From Telluribacter humicola (lineage in GTDB: Bacteria > Bacteroidota > Bacteroidia > Cytophagales > Spirosomataceae), in NCBI RefSeq assembly GCF_017355935.1, contig NZ_JAFIQT010000001.1:2294001-2358000 (forward strand): 64,000 nucleotides of DNA. Reading direction: 5' to 3'. Below the pieces are notes generated by a model that was given only the letters and a program-made list of their open reading frames with translations, had not been told where the DNA came from and searched no databases. Of this stretch, positions 1-8,432 are shown one piece after another (position 1 is the first letter of the stretch; every line of letters starts with the position of its first letter). The translations under genes were made by a program, and so were the position numbers.

Positions 1-1
1 A

Positions 2-208
2 GAGTTGAAGGTACCCACTGATCTAACGCAGGCATTCGAAGCCTTACCGGGTTCAGAAGCCTACTTTCTAAGTTTGAGCAAATCAGTCCGAAAAAGTATT
101 CTGCATTGGATAGTCCTGGCCAAACGACCTGAAACCAGACAGAACCGAATCAACGAAGTAGCTGAACTGGCAGGCCAGAAGCAGAAGCCTAAACAGTTTA
201 GAACTTGA
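2..208 (+). CDS. YdeI/OmpD-associated family protein, C-terminal part (5' end outside window)
   Basis: The reading frame is open from the first full codon (GAG at 2-4) to a TGA stop at 206-208, so the gene begins before the window. The visible 68 residues match the C-terminal tail of YdeI/OmdA-type proteins: a Pro-x-Asp-Leu start, a helical stretch, the WIxxAKRPETR motif and a basic end. That tail is typical of the small Bacteroidota proteins annotated as YdeI/OmpD-associated; their biochemical function is not established. A TTG at 5-7 could be read as a start, but a 67-residue protein would lack most of the family's length. A strong hairpin follows 20 bases after the stop. Confidence 0.7.
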   Translation, partial: ELKVPTDLTQAFEALPGSEAYFLSLSKSVRKSILHWIVLAKRPETRQNRINEVAELAGQKQKPKQFRT

Positions 209-228
209 AATGACTTAGAACAAATAGG

Positions 229-255
229 AAGAGCCCGGCAACAAGCCGGGCTCTT
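229..255. terminator. Bidirectional rho-independent terminator
   Basis: An 11-bp perfect stem (229-239 with 245-255) closes a 5-base loop. It lies between the rightward YdeI-like gene and the leftward pentapeptide-repeat gene, which converge here. The symmetric A/T flanks suit termination in both directions. Confidence 0.75.
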
Positions 256-267
256 CTTGTATCCAGA

Positions 268-840
268 TTACTCAATACTGATCTTGTACTTATCCAGTAG
301 CCCCGACACGCTATGCAGCGCGAAGCGGGCTTTACTGATCCGGTTGGCTTCGGGGTCAATGGAGAAGTGGTAGGAGGAGCGAAAGTCGGCTCCTTCGAGG
401 ATGGTACTCCTGAATACGGCCCGGTTGAGGTCACAGTTGAGGAAGACGGCGTTGGTCAGATCAGCCTCCACAAAATCTACCTCTTCGAGCCGGCAGTCCG
501 TAAAGCGGATATTCTTGAGCTTCAGTCTGTAAAAGGAAGAAAAGTTAAGCAGGCAGCTTTCGAACCGGAAGGTAATGATAAAGCCATTGCAGTCATTGAA
601 GTGCAGCCCCAGCAGCTTACTGCCCTTAAAGAGTACATCTTTGAATACAGTACCTCTCAGTTTGGCCATACTCATATCACAATTCTCAAAGACACATTCT
701 ACAAAGTGGTAGCCGGACAGGTCGGTGTTGGCGAAGGTACAGGCGGTAAACGTACAGTTTTCGTATTCACCTTTGGGTAAGGCCCCTTCAGCGTAGTTCT
801 CATTTTGGTAGCCCTGCCCTTCTGTATAGTGTTTACTCAT
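268..840 (-). CDS. Pentapeptide-repeat protein
   Basis: This 190-residue protein consists largely of tandem A(D/N)LxX-like pentads, for example FANTDLSGYHF, DMSMAKLRGTVF and ADLTNAVFLNCDLNRAVF. They predict a right-handed quadrilateral beta helix over about residues 25-170, with cysteines recurring at the stacked positions. There is no signal peptide, so it is probably cytosolic. The size and architecture match the Qnr/McbG-like group, some members of which mimic DNA and protect gyrase. That role cannot be assigned from sequence alone and is only a possibility here. The gene is monocistronic, bounded by terminators on both sides. Confidence 0.85.
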   Translation of the reverse strand: MSKHYTEGQGYQNENYAEGALPKGEYENCTFTACTFANTDLSGYHFVECVFENCDMSMAKLRGTVFKDVLFKGSKLLGLHFNDCNGFIITFRFESCLLNFSSFYRLKLKNIRFTDCRLEEVDFVEADLTNAVFLNCDLNRAVFRSTILEGADFRSSYHFSIDPEANRISKARFALHSVSGLLDKYKISIE

Positions 841-884
841 TTTTAGTCGTAAAGAGAGAATGAAGTATATTGGTTAACTCAGTA

Positions 885-912
885 AAAAGCCCCGGCCACG
901 GCCGGGGCTTTT
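885..912. terminator. Rho-independent terminator
   Basis: A GC-rich stem (about 885-896 with 901-912) with A-run and T-run flanks lies between two leftward genes, just after the stop of the dehydrogenase at 931. On the minus strand the stem is followed by a T-tract, so it should end the dehydrogenase transcript before the pentapeptide-repeat gene. Confidence 0.7.
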
Positions 913-930
913 CTGTACAGGTATTTGCTA

Positions 931-2148
931 TTAAGCAGGGTACTCGTGGGGGAGCGGCATGTTGATGCGCTCGTTCCAGGGGAGACCGTGCATGATCAGT
1001 AGCTCCATGAATGGATCCGGATTCAGCTGCTCGCAGTTCCATACGCCGGGCTTCATCCAATCAGGGTTGGTTAGCATGAGCATGGCACCAATCATAGCCG
1101 GTACACCGGTGGTGTAGCTCACCGCCTGCGACCGTACTTCGCGCCAGCACTCGGCGTGGTCGCAGTTATTCCATACGTAGTAGGTTTTCTCCTCACCATC
1201 CTTAATCCCTTTGATCTGGCAGCCGATGGAGGTCTGGCCCTTGTAATTTTCGCCTAGGGACTCAGGAGCCGGAAGTACTGCCTTAAGGAATTCCAGAGGT
1301 ACGATATCAACGCCCTGGAATTTGATAGGCTGGATGCTGGTCATACCTACGTTCTGAAGTACATTCAGGTGCGTGATGTACTGCTGTCCAAAAGTCATCC
1401 AGAAGCGGGCCCGCTTCAGGGTAGGGAAGTGCTTCACCAGTGACTCCAGTTCCTCGTGGTACAGTACGTAGCTCTCCTTATCTCCGATACCGGGGTAGTC
1501 AATCGGCTTGTGGATGGACATGGCCGGGATCTCTACCCATTCGCCATTCTCCCAGTAACGACCGGGCTGGGTAATCTCGCGGATATTGATTTCAGGGTTG
1601 AAGTTGGTAGCAAACGCTTTACCATGGTCACCGGCGTTACAGTCCACGATGTCGAGGTAGTGCATCTCGTCGAAGTGGTGCTTGGCCGCGTAGGAGGTGA
1701 ATACCTGCGTCACACCGGGGTCAAATCCACAACCCAGCAGAGCCATCAGGCCCGCCTCTATGAATTTATCCTGGTAGGCCCACTGCCAGCTGTACTCAAA
1801 CTTGGCCACATCTTTAGGCTCGTAGTTGGCAGTATCGAGGTAGTGAACTCCCGTAGCCAGACAGGCATCCATAATGGCCAGATCCTGGTAGGGCAGGGCC
1901 ACGTTAATGACCATAGTGGGCTGAAACTGCTTGATCAGCATAACTGTCTCGGCTACTACGTCGGCATCAACCTGAGCCGTGGCTATATCTACGCCGTGCA
2001 TCTCTTTGATCTCAGCGGCTATTTTATCACATTTGGATTTGGTCCGGCTGGCCAGCATGATACTGGTAAATACGTAGCTGTTCATGGCACACTTGTGTGC
2101 TACCACGCTTCCGACTCCACCGGCTCCTATAATGAGTACTTTGGACAT
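931..2148 (-). CDS. Saccharopine dehydrogenase-family protein, probable carboxynorspermidine synthase
   Basis: The protein is 405 residues with an N-terminal Rossmann nucleotide-binding motif (GAGGVG at residues 8-13). Full-length similarity is to the saccharopine dehydrogenase fold, including the YxDTANYEP and LLGCGFDPGVT segments seen in carboxynorspermidine/carboxyspermidine dehydrogenases. Those enzymes reductively condense an aldehyde with a diamine in the alternative spermidine pathway. The partner decarboxylase (NspC type) is not in the window, so the pathway is inferred from family only. The gene appears to be transcribed alone, with a terminator downstream and a possible TAnnTTTG promoter element upstream. 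Confidence 0.8.
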   Translation of the reverse strand: MSKVLIIGAGGVGSVVAHKCAMNSYVFTSIMLASRTKSKCDKIAAEIKEMHGVDIATAQVDADVVAETVMLIKQFQPTMVINVALPYQDLAIMDACLATGVHYLDTANYEPKDVAKFEYSWQWAYQDKFIEAGLMALLGCGFDPGVTQVFTSYAAKHHFDEMHYLDIVDCNAGDHGKAFATNFNPEINIREITQPGRYWENGEWVEIPAMSIHKPIDYPGIGDKESYVLYHEELESLVKHFPTLKRARFWMTFGQQYITHLNVLQNVGMTSIQPIKFQGVDIVPLEFLKAVLPAPESLGENYKGQTSIGCQIKGIKDGEEKTYYVWNNCDHAECWREVRSQAVSYTTGVPAMIGAMLMLTNPDWMKPGVWNCEQLNPDPFMELLIMHGLPWNERINMPLPHEYPA

Positions 2149-2230
2149 GATCGTTGTATTGAGTGAATTTTAAATGAAAAACTTCTGGTTTTCTATCGGC
2201 CCGACCGAAGAGTCTTCTCTATTAGCGGCG

Positions 2231-2238
2231 CAAAGATA
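2231..2238 (-). promoter_or_regulatory. Possible -7 promoter element for the dehydrogenase gene
   Basis: TATCTTTG on the minus strand fits the Bacteroidota -7 consensus TAnnTTTG, about 80 bases upstream of the ATG at 2148. No TTG lies at the expected -33 spacing, so support is weak. Confidence 0.3.
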
Positions 2239-2290
2239 GAATGACGCATGGTTTTTTTAGTACTTCAAATTCAATAAAAACCTTTAAACC

Positions 2291-2797
2291 ATGGATACTA
2301 TATTACTCATTCTGGGAGTGATTTGTTTAGTGGCCGGACTGGCCGGAGCTGTATTACCCACCCCGGGGCCATCCCTTAGTTTTGGTGGGCTCCTGATGCT
2401 GCATTTCAGTAGTTACGCCGAATTTAGCACCGTAGTGTTGGTAGGCCTGGGGCTGCTGACCGCCCTCATGGTGGTATTGGACTACTTTATCCCTATCTGG
2501 GGAGCTAAGAAGTTTGGCGGTACCCGCTATGGCGCCATCGGTGCCACACTAGGGTTGATCATTGGATTTTTTATAATACCCGGCTTCGGAATTTTTATCG
2601 GAGCCTTCTTGGGGGCACTTATTGGTGAACTGATCGGAGGCTCAACCCGAAAGGTAGCTATGAAAGCGGCCTTCGGGTCATTTCTGGGTTTCCTGACCGG
2701 GATGGTCATGGAAGTGCTGCTCTGCCTGATTATGATCGGCTATGCCGCAGTGGAGCTTTTTCAGTATTTTTCAGATAGCAACACCACTACCTACTGA
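2291..2797 (+). CDS. DUF456 domain-containing membrane protein
   Basis: The protein has 168 residues, four to five hydrophobic segments and glycine-rich turns (GARRYGAIG-like GGTRYGAIGATLGLIIG, then GAFLGALIGELIGG), which are the DUF456 signature. It is predicted to be an inner-membrane protein of unknown function. It is the only rightward gene between the dehydrogenase and the ebo cluster. Its stop codon overlaps the stop of the converging eboF by 7 bases, so no room exists for a separate terminator. Confidence 0.85.
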   Translation: MDTILLILGVICLVAGLAGAVLPTPGPSLSFGGLLMLHFSSYAEFSTVVLVGLGLLTALMVVLDYFIPIWGAKKFGGTRYGAIGATLGLIIGFFIIPGFGIFIGAFLGALIGELIGGSTRKVAMKAAFGSFLGFLTGMVMEVLLCLIMIGYAAVELFQYFSDSNTTTY

Positions 2798-4155
2798 AGA
2801 TGCTTCCAGATCACATCGTATACCTCCGTCGCTTCCAGTTCAGACTGGGGCAGCGGTTGGTCAGTGATACAGATCGGGTAGTACTGGCGAGGCACCAGAG
2901 GGCTACCGTGAGAACCCTTTACCAGCGTAGCATCCAGCGGAATCACATCCATCAGGTAGCGGAAGCCCATAAGCTTGCGTCCCAGCTTATACCCGGCGCG
3001 TAGCTTGATGAGGGGATTCTTAGGGTCCATAAACATCTCCACGGGATCATAACCGGGCTTGCGGTGAATATCCACCAGCTTAGCATAGTCAGGAGCTTTG
3101 GCATCGTCAAGCCAGTAGTAGTAGGTAAACCAGCTATCGGCTTCGGCCACGACTACCAGGTCACCGGCACGATCGTGATCTATATGATGCGCCCGCTTTC
3201 CTTCCTCGTCAAGTACCAGGGCTATGCCCGGCTCTTGCTCTAGGCGTTTCTTTACCCTTTCTTTAACCGAGGGTTCGTTGATGTACACGTGGGCAATCTG
3301 GTGATCGGCGGTAGCGAAGGCTTGGGATGCACCCGCATCCAGCAACTCATACCAGCGCTCGGTTCGGACAGCGATAGTACCCTCCTCACGTAAGATGCGG
3401 TTGATGTGGATAGGGTGATTGACCGGATTAATCCCGTACTCAGACAGCAGGATGATGCGGGCGTTCTTGGTTTCGTAGTGGCGCACCAGCCCGGCAACCA
3501 GTTCGTCTACTTCACCCAGTTCTTTATGAATTTTAGAAAAATCATCTCCGAATTTCTGCAGGCAGTAGTCCAGGTGGGGCAGGTAGATGAGCGTAAGCGT
3601 AGGGTCATATTTCTTATCCACCCACACCGATGCATCTGCAATCCATTTGGATGACTTGATGTTGGCGTTGGGCCCCCAGAAGTTGAACAGCGGAAACTGG
3701 CCGAGCTCCTGTTGCAGTTCATCCCGCAGGCTGGGCGGATAGGCATAGCAGTCCGGTGCTTTTACCCCATCAGCATGGTACTGGGGGCGGGGCGTGACGG
3801 AGTAGTCAGCGGTGGAGTACATATTGTACCACCAGAACATCTTGGAGCAGGTAAAGGTCGGGTCTTGTTTGCGGGCCGCATCCCAGATCTTCTCAGCCTG
3901 TACCAGCTTGTTGGACTGCTTCCAGAATTTTACCTCTGAATCTTCCCGATCGTACCAGCCGTTACCTACGATGCCGTGATCAGAGGGCCATTTGCCCGTT
4001 ACGTAGCAGCTCTGGCTGGTGGTAGTAACGGCCGGAAGTACCGGCTTGATAGGGGTCAGGTGCCGCCCCTGGAGATACCCTTTCAGGAAAGGAGTATGCT
4101 CTCCAATAAGATTGGCACTCAGACCAACAATATCTATTACAACTGTCTTTTGCAT
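2791..4155 (-). CDS. eboF: EboF, alkaline phosphatase/nucleotide pyrophosphatase-like protein
   Basis: The 454-residue protein is of the alkaline-phosphatase superfamily (phosphodiesterase/nucleotide pyrophosphatase branch). An N-terminal metal-binding Asp sits at residue 8 (VIDIVGLS). A nucleophile region TTTSQSCYVTGKWPSDHG, a DHDRAGDLVV segment and a SHGSP motif near the C-terminus are also visible. No signal peptide is seen. It is the last gene of the leftward eboABCDEF run, six bases after eboE. In the conserved ebo cluster of cyanobacteria, Bacteroidota and eustigmatophyte plastids, the F product belongs to this family. The exact substrate is unknown. Confidence 0.85.
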   Translation of the reverse strand: MQKTVVIDIVGLSANLIGEHTPFLKGYLQGRHLTPIKPVLPAVTTTSQSCYVTGKWPSDHGIVGNGWYDREDSEVKFWKQSNKLVQAEKIWDAARKQDPTFTCSKMFWWYNMYSTADYSVTPRPQYHADGVKAPDCYAYPPSLRDELQQELGQFPLFNFWGPNANIKSSKWIADASVWVDKKYDPTLTLIYLPHLDYCLQKFGDDFSKIHKELGEVDELVAGLVRHYETKNARIILLSEYGINPVNHPIHINRILREEGTIAVRTERWYELLDAGASQAFATADHQIAHVYINEPSVKERVKKRLEQEPGIALVLDEEGKRAHHIDHDRAGDLVVVAEADSWFTYYYWLDDAKAPDYAKLVDIHRKPGYDPVEMFMDPKNPLIKLRAGYKLGRKLMGFRYLMDVIPLDATLVKGSHGSPLVPRQYYPICITDQPLPQSELEATEVYDVIWKHLQ

Positions 4156-4161
4156 TCTATA

Positions 4162-5364
4162 TTAATCCTCGTTCAACTGATTGACTACCCATGCTACTTC
4201 ACGAACTATGGATTCGCCAATTGGTTTTTGAATTTCGGACGGGAGTACCCCCCAGGTGTAGGTTTCTACTTCGAGGTGTCGGGTGAATGGGTACTGCTTC
4301 TGGATGGCCAGTGTCTTTACAATGTCGTACTGCGTCGAGTCCAGCGAACCATAGGTATTTATAAATAGAGGTACGTGGAAGTGAATCCGCCACTCACTAT
4401 GCTGTCCTTTCCAGTCGGCCAGAGCCTCCGGTAGATCAGGGTACTTCTGGAAGCTGCCATCCCCGTTACGTGCCACTACCTGGTGGAGGTAAACGGGTTC
4501 ATCGAATTGACGGATCGCTTTTATTTTCTCGTCGGCATCCTTACTAAGATCCATCCGTACTGCCGAACTGATTTGGATACGACCTACCTGTATTCCTACA
4601 GTATCGAGGCGGTCCAATACATCCTGAGGCTCTTCGTAGCCTACGGCGAAGTGACACACATCAAAGCATAGCTGTATGTGGGTGAGTATAGCTTCGCGAG
4701 CTTCCTCTTCCCGGAATCCGTACTTCTGCTGCAGGTAGGGGATACCCTGGGGCAGCAGGTAGTCACGGTACCAGTCTACAAACTCCTCGGAGTTTTCGAG
4801 CAGTCCGTCCGGCTCCGGTTCTATGTCCAGGTGCATGGTTTTACCCGTTTCTCTTTTCAGTTCTACGAGTGTATCCGCAACCAGGATAATGTTATTGGTG
4901 GCCGTTTGCATGGCAGATTTAGTAGCCGCCTCATCCTTCCACCAGAAGCGGTAGGAAAGGGGAGAGGTAGATACACCACCATCCATGCCATTGGGCAGGA
5001 TCTGAGCCAAAATATTGAACAGCCGCTGGGTATAAAGGGTACGGTCGGTGGTAGTCCAGTCGGGGCTATGTACATCGTCCTTCACCCGGGTATTATGAAA
5101 GCCCCCGTAAGGAAAGCCGTTCATGTTGAATACGTACACGTCCTGCTCCCGCATCCAGGCTTGAAACTCAGCCAGCCGATCCGGATCACTCAGTTCGATG
5201 GAAGCGTCATTGGCCAGTCGGAGTCCCAGGGCAAAAGGTTGGCCGGGAGCGAGTTGCTGACGGATAAAGGGGATATTCTCCCGCAACGCCTGGAAATGGT
5301 CGTTCCATTGCTCGCCGGGATGAATGTTACTGCAATAGGTCAAGTGTCCGTGGGGTGTTTTCAT
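4162..5364 (-). CDS. eboE: EboE, metabolite traffic/TIM-barrel protein of the ebo cluster
   Basis: This 400-residue soluble protein resembles xylose-isomerase-like TIM barrels. It has a conserved opening THGHLTYCSNIHPGE-like segment, HLDIEPEPDG in the middle and LCFDVCHFAVGYEEP further on. These give the acidic and His residues expected of a metal-dependent barrel. It matches the family named metabolite traffic protein EboE. Its start overlaps the eboD stop as ATGA (5361-5364), which implies translational coupling. In Nostoc the ebo genes were reported to be needed to move a scytonemin precursor to the periplasm; no chemical reaction is proven for EboE. Confidence 0.85.
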   Translation of the reverse strand: MKTPHGHLTYCSNIHPGEQWNDHFQALRENIPFIRQQLAPGQPFALGLRLANDASIELSDPDRLAEFQAWMREQDVYVFNMNGFPYGGFHNTRVKDDVHSPDWTTTDRTLYTQRLFNILAQILPNGMDGGVSTSPLSYRFWWKDEAATKSAMQTATNNIILVADTLVELKRETGKTMHLDIEPEPDGLLENSEEFVDWYRDYLLPQGIPYLQQKYGFREEEAREAILTHIQLCFDVCHFAVGYEEPQDVLDRLDTVGIQVGRIQISSAVRMDLSKDADEKIKAIRQFDEPVYLHQVVARNGDGSFQKYPDLPEALADWKGQHSEWRIHFHVPLFINTYGSLDSTQYDIVKTLAIQKQYPFTRHLEVETYTWGVLPSEIQKPIGESIVREVAWVVNQLNED

Positions 5365-6521
5365 ACAAGCGAGGAGTTGAAAGTTTCGAGGTAGTCTACC
5401 GATTCGGCGATGAGTTCGGCGTCCATTTCGTGCACTTCCACTCCTCTACCTATCTCCTGCAGGAGCATGATCGTCAGGCGACCGCCCAGGTGCTCCTGGA
5501 ACTCGTGCAAACCACCCCGCAGCAGCTCTTTATCATTCTCGGATAGAGCCGGGTGATATAGTTCAAAGCCCAGCCGGTTCATCAGATTCAGTATACGCTG
5601 AAGACCTTCTTCGGATAGCAGCCCCACTTTCACCGAATACACACTATCCAACGCGATTCCAATCGCTACGGCCTCGCCGTGACGGATGGAGAAGTTAGTG
5701 AGGTACTCGAGCTTGTGCGCCGCCCAGTGACCAAAGTCCAGCGGGCGTGATGAACCAAACTCAAACGGATCGCCGCTGCGAATATGCTCTACGTGCATCT
5801 CAGCACAACGGTGGATAAGGTAGTCCATGGTAGCCTGGTCCCGCTGTGCCAGCGCTTCTGCATTCTGCTCCATCCATTCAAAAAAGCTCCTGTCCTTGAT
5901 CAGGGCTACTTTGATGGCTTCGGACATGCCCGCCCGCCAGTCACGGTCGTCGAGGCTTTTGAGGAAGTCGCTGTCGTTAAATACGGCTACCGGAGGGGCA
6001 AATGAACCCAGAAAGTTCTTTTTGCCGTGGTAGTTGATCCCATTTTTAACACCTACCCCCGAGTCATTCTGTGAGAGCACGGTAGTCGGGATACGAATAT
6101 GCTTGACGCCCCGGTGGGATACCGCCGCAGCGTACCCCACTAAGTCAAGCATGGCACCACCTCCCACGGCTATGACGAACGAGTGCCGGTCAATGCCGGA
6201 AGTATCTACGGCTTGTACAATGCGTTCGAAAAGCGATGGGTCATTTTTGCAAGCTTCGCCGCCGGGTAATATCATGATCGATTGTACCAGTTGTACCTCA
6301 TCGGCCAGCGGAGCGAAGTAATTGGTAATATCATCTACCAGATCTGGATAGTGATCTACCAGGCCATCGTCCACTACGAACATAGCCTTACGCTTAAAAC
6401 CGGCTTCACCGTAAGCGCGCAGGAAGTCGCTCAAAGTGGTATTTTGAGGAGAAAATACTCCCTGAGTAAAGAATATTGAGTAGTTAAATTCTACCTGAAA
6501 TCGTTGATGTAGGGGTTGCAT
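5361..6521 (-). CDS. eboD: EboD, 3-dehydroquinate synthase-like cyclase
   Basis: The protein is 386 residues from the ATG at 6521. Upstream in-frame codons would overlap eboC and look non-homologous, so this start is preferred. It shows the dehydroquinate-synthase fold: PGGEACKN in the NAD-binding half, the GGGAMLDLVGYAA nucleotide loop (about residues 120-132) and a KNGINYHGKKNFLG substrate loop. Sugar-phosphate cyclases of this superfamily also make valiolone- or EVS-type cyclitols, and EboD is a divergent branch rather than AroB. It sits between eboC (17-base gap) and eboE (ATGA overlap). The likely role is making a cyclised sugar-derived metabolite; this is inference. Confidence 0.85.
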   Translation of the reverse strand: MQPLHQRFQVEFNYSIFFTQGVFSPQNTTLSDFLRAYGEAGFKRKAMFVVDDGLVDHYPDLVDDITNYFAPLADEVQLVQSIMILPGGEACKNDPSLFERIVQAVDTSGIDRHSFVIAVGGGAMLDLVGYAAAVSHRGVKHIRIPTTVLSQNDSGVGVKNGINYHGKKNFLGSFAPPVAVFNDSDFLKSLDDRDWRAGMSEAIKVALIKDRSFFEWMEQNAEALAQRDQATMDYLIHRCAEMHVEHIRSGDPFEFGSSRPLDFGHWAAHKLEYLTNFSIRHGEAVAIGIALDSVYSVKVGLLSEEGLQRILNLMNRLGFELYHPALSENDKELLRGGLHEFQEHLGGRLTIMLLQEIGRGVEVHEMDAELIAESVDYLETFNSSLV

Positions 6522-6538
6522 ATATTGGGTATCAGACA

Positions 6539-7414
6539 CTATGTCACTGCAAAAATACGGGCTAATTTTAGGGAAATGGGCAATAGTACTACTACAATCA
6601 GCGCCAGGTGCCAGTTCCCGAAGGCCATGCACCAGGCTGCATTCATAATAATGAGCGAAATAACGCCCGCTTTTACTGCTTTTCCTATCATAGGCCCGAT
6701 TGGATTATTAATGGCATCCAGTAAGGGACGCCCCACCATCCAGGCATGGGAAACTACCAGAGGTAAGGCCAACGGACCATTTCCATTCATAAAGGCCACC
6801 ACCAGCTGAACTATGTGAACCAGCAAATAGAGAGCAGCGGCTATATATAACGTGCGGCGCTTGCCACCGTGTACTTCGTCCTGACTAATGAGAGTAATGG
6901 CTCCAATGTAAGCCACCGGTATAAGCGCCAAATAGCCCCAGTCGTGTAACGTCTGGGGGATCGAACTCATACCCAGTAGCAGGTTGCCGCCCCGGCATAG
7001 TCCCATTAGCAGCGGCCCGAATACGGTATAATGCTTCGCCCACTTGTCATATACCAGGGCACCAATAGCAACCAGCGTAGCGATGGAGGCACTGAGCGTA
7101 CTATACATACCGGCAAATGCGATACCAAGTACCAGGAGCAGTACTCCAAACGTAGTGGCTGAACTCCGGCTTACCCTGCCACTCGGGATTGGGCGCTCGG
7201 GACGTTCGACAGCATCCAGATCGGCGTCAAACACATCATTCATCACCACACCACCACCATACAGGCCGAGTGTAGCCAGCAGGAGCGTGCCGGGGGCAAT
7301 ATAGTTGGAGTAGTAAGTAAACTGCGCAATGGCTACTCCGGCCAGTATATCGGCCAGAGCAGTAACCAGATTGGCCGGACGTGTTAGCTGTAGATAGGCT
7401 TTAAGTTTGCTCAC
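6539..7414 (-). CDS. eboC: EboC, UbiA-family prenyltransferase-like membrane protein
   Basis: This 291-residue polytopic membrane protein has about eight to nine hydrophobic segments. The first Asp-rich motif of UbiA prenyltransferases is present as NDVFDADLD (residues 59-67), followed by ERPERPIPSGR. A second acidic cluster, QDEVHGGKR, lies in the expected later loop. UbiA enzymes join a prenyl chain to an acceptor at the membrane, so EboC may lipid-link the product of EboD or EboE, which is inference from neighbours. It lies one base after eboB within the leftward operon. Confidence 0.88.
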   Translation of the reverse strand: MSKLKAYLQLTRPANLVTALADILAGVAIAQFTYYSNYIAPGTLLLATLGLYGGGVVMNDVFDADLDAVERPERPIPSGRVSRSSATTFGVLLLVLGIAFAGMYSTLSASIATLVAIGALVYDKWAKHYTVFGPLLMGLCRGGNLLLGMSSIPQTLHDWGYLALIPVAYIGAITLISQDEVHGGKRRTLYIAAALYLLVHIVQLVVAFMNGNGPLALPLVVSHAWMVGRPLLDAINNPIGPMIGKAVKAGVISLIIMNAAWCMAFGNWHLALIVVVLLPISLKLARIFAVT

Positions 7415-7415
7415 G

Positions 7416-8432
7416 TTAACGAATTACGAGTGAGTCTTTGGCAACCCGCGGTTGCTGTCCGCCCCGCAGGATGGTATTGCCGTTGAACTTCTGGCTTTGG
7501 TCTACGGATACTCCATTCTCAAAATCTGCTACGTCGATCTGACCACTCAGGCCGAAGGCGTCGATGGCGTTCTGGTAGGTCACCTTCCGGATGGCTTCGT
7601 CGGAGATACCGCTCATCTTCATCAGGGCGGCCGTCTTGGGTATAGCCAGCGGATCAGAAATACCCCAGTCGGCGGCGGAGTTGACCATGATGCGCTCAGG
7701 ACCGTACTGCTCTACTACTTTTACCATCCGTTCGTTACCCATCTTAGTAAACGGATAAATAGTAAAAGCGGCATAGAAGCCCTGATCCAGTACGCTCTTT
7801 ACGGTCTCTTCGTTGTTGTGATCTATGGTCACCCACGACGGGTCCAGTCCGTGCTCCAGCGCTATGGCCATGCTGCGCTCGGTACCTTTTTTCTTGTCAC
7901 GGTGGGGGGTATGTACCTGTACGGGTAGCCTGGCTTCTTTAGCCAGTTCAAGTTGCGCCCGGTAGTATTTTTCTTCGGCGGCCGTCTGGTCATCAAAGCC
8001 TATTTCACCCACACCTACCACGCCTTCCTTGTACAGGAACAGGGGGAGGATCTCCATGACCCGCTCGGCCAGGGGCTCATTATTGGCTTCACGGGAATTG
8101 AGTCCGATGGTGCAGTAATGCTTGATACCAAACTGCGATGACCGGAAGCGCTCCCACCCTACGAGGCTGCTGTAGTAATCTTTAAAGGATGAAAGGCCGG
8201 TCCGCGGCTGTCCCAGCCAGAAGGCGGGCTCAATGATAGCCACAATCCCCGCATCAGCCATGGCCTGGTAGTCATCGGTAGTACGGGAGGTCATGTGAAT
8301 GTGTGGATCAAAGAAGCGCATGCCCCGGATAAGCTCCTGGTATTCACTCCAGTTCATGTCGCGGTGCGTGCCTACCTGATCGCTTTCTTCAAAGTGCGAG
8401 GGGTTCTGTTGTAATTCGTTATGGTTACACAT
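7416..8432 (-). CDS. eboB: EboB, TatD-like metal-dependent hydrolase
   Basis: The 338-residue protein is of the amidohydrolase/TatD type. It has an N-terminal HxH (His44, His46 in FFDPHIHMT), a VGEIGFD glutamate motif, QVHTPH and TIDHNNEE histidine motifs, and a late SAADWGISDP aspartate, which together form a binuclear metal site. The chosen ATG overlaps the end of eboA by 8 bases. An ATG at residue 26 is an alternative that would still leave the HxH intact. The family is known as EboB in the ebo cluster; the substrate is unknown. Confidence 0.87.
   Translation of the reverse strand: MCNHNELQQNPSHFEESDQVGTHRDMNWSEYQELIRGMRFFDPHIHMTSRTTDDYQAMADAGIVAIIEPAFWLGQPRTGLSSFKDYYSSLVGWERFRSSQFGIKHYCTIGLNSREANNEPLAERVMEILPLFLYKEGVVGVGEIGFDDQTAAEEKYYRAQLELAKEARLPVQVHTPHRDKKKGTERSMAIALEHGLDPSWVTIDHNNEETVKSVLDQGFYAAFTIYPFTKMGNERMVKVVEQYGPERIMVNSAADWGISDPLAIPKTAALMKMSGISDEAIRKVTYQNAIDAFGLSGQIDVADFENGVSVDQSQKFNGNTILRGGQQPRVAKDSLVIR

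Noticed and set aside
313-780. 155-codon rightward open frame
   Set aside because: It lies wholly antisense to the pentapeptide-repeat gene, and its translation is an unstructured mirror of the repeats.
1456-2166. 236-codon rightward open frame
   Set aside because: Antisense to the well-supported dehydrogenase gene, with no recognisable domain.
4678-5394. 238-codon rightward open frame
   Set aside because: Antisense to eboE, whose family assignment is clear.
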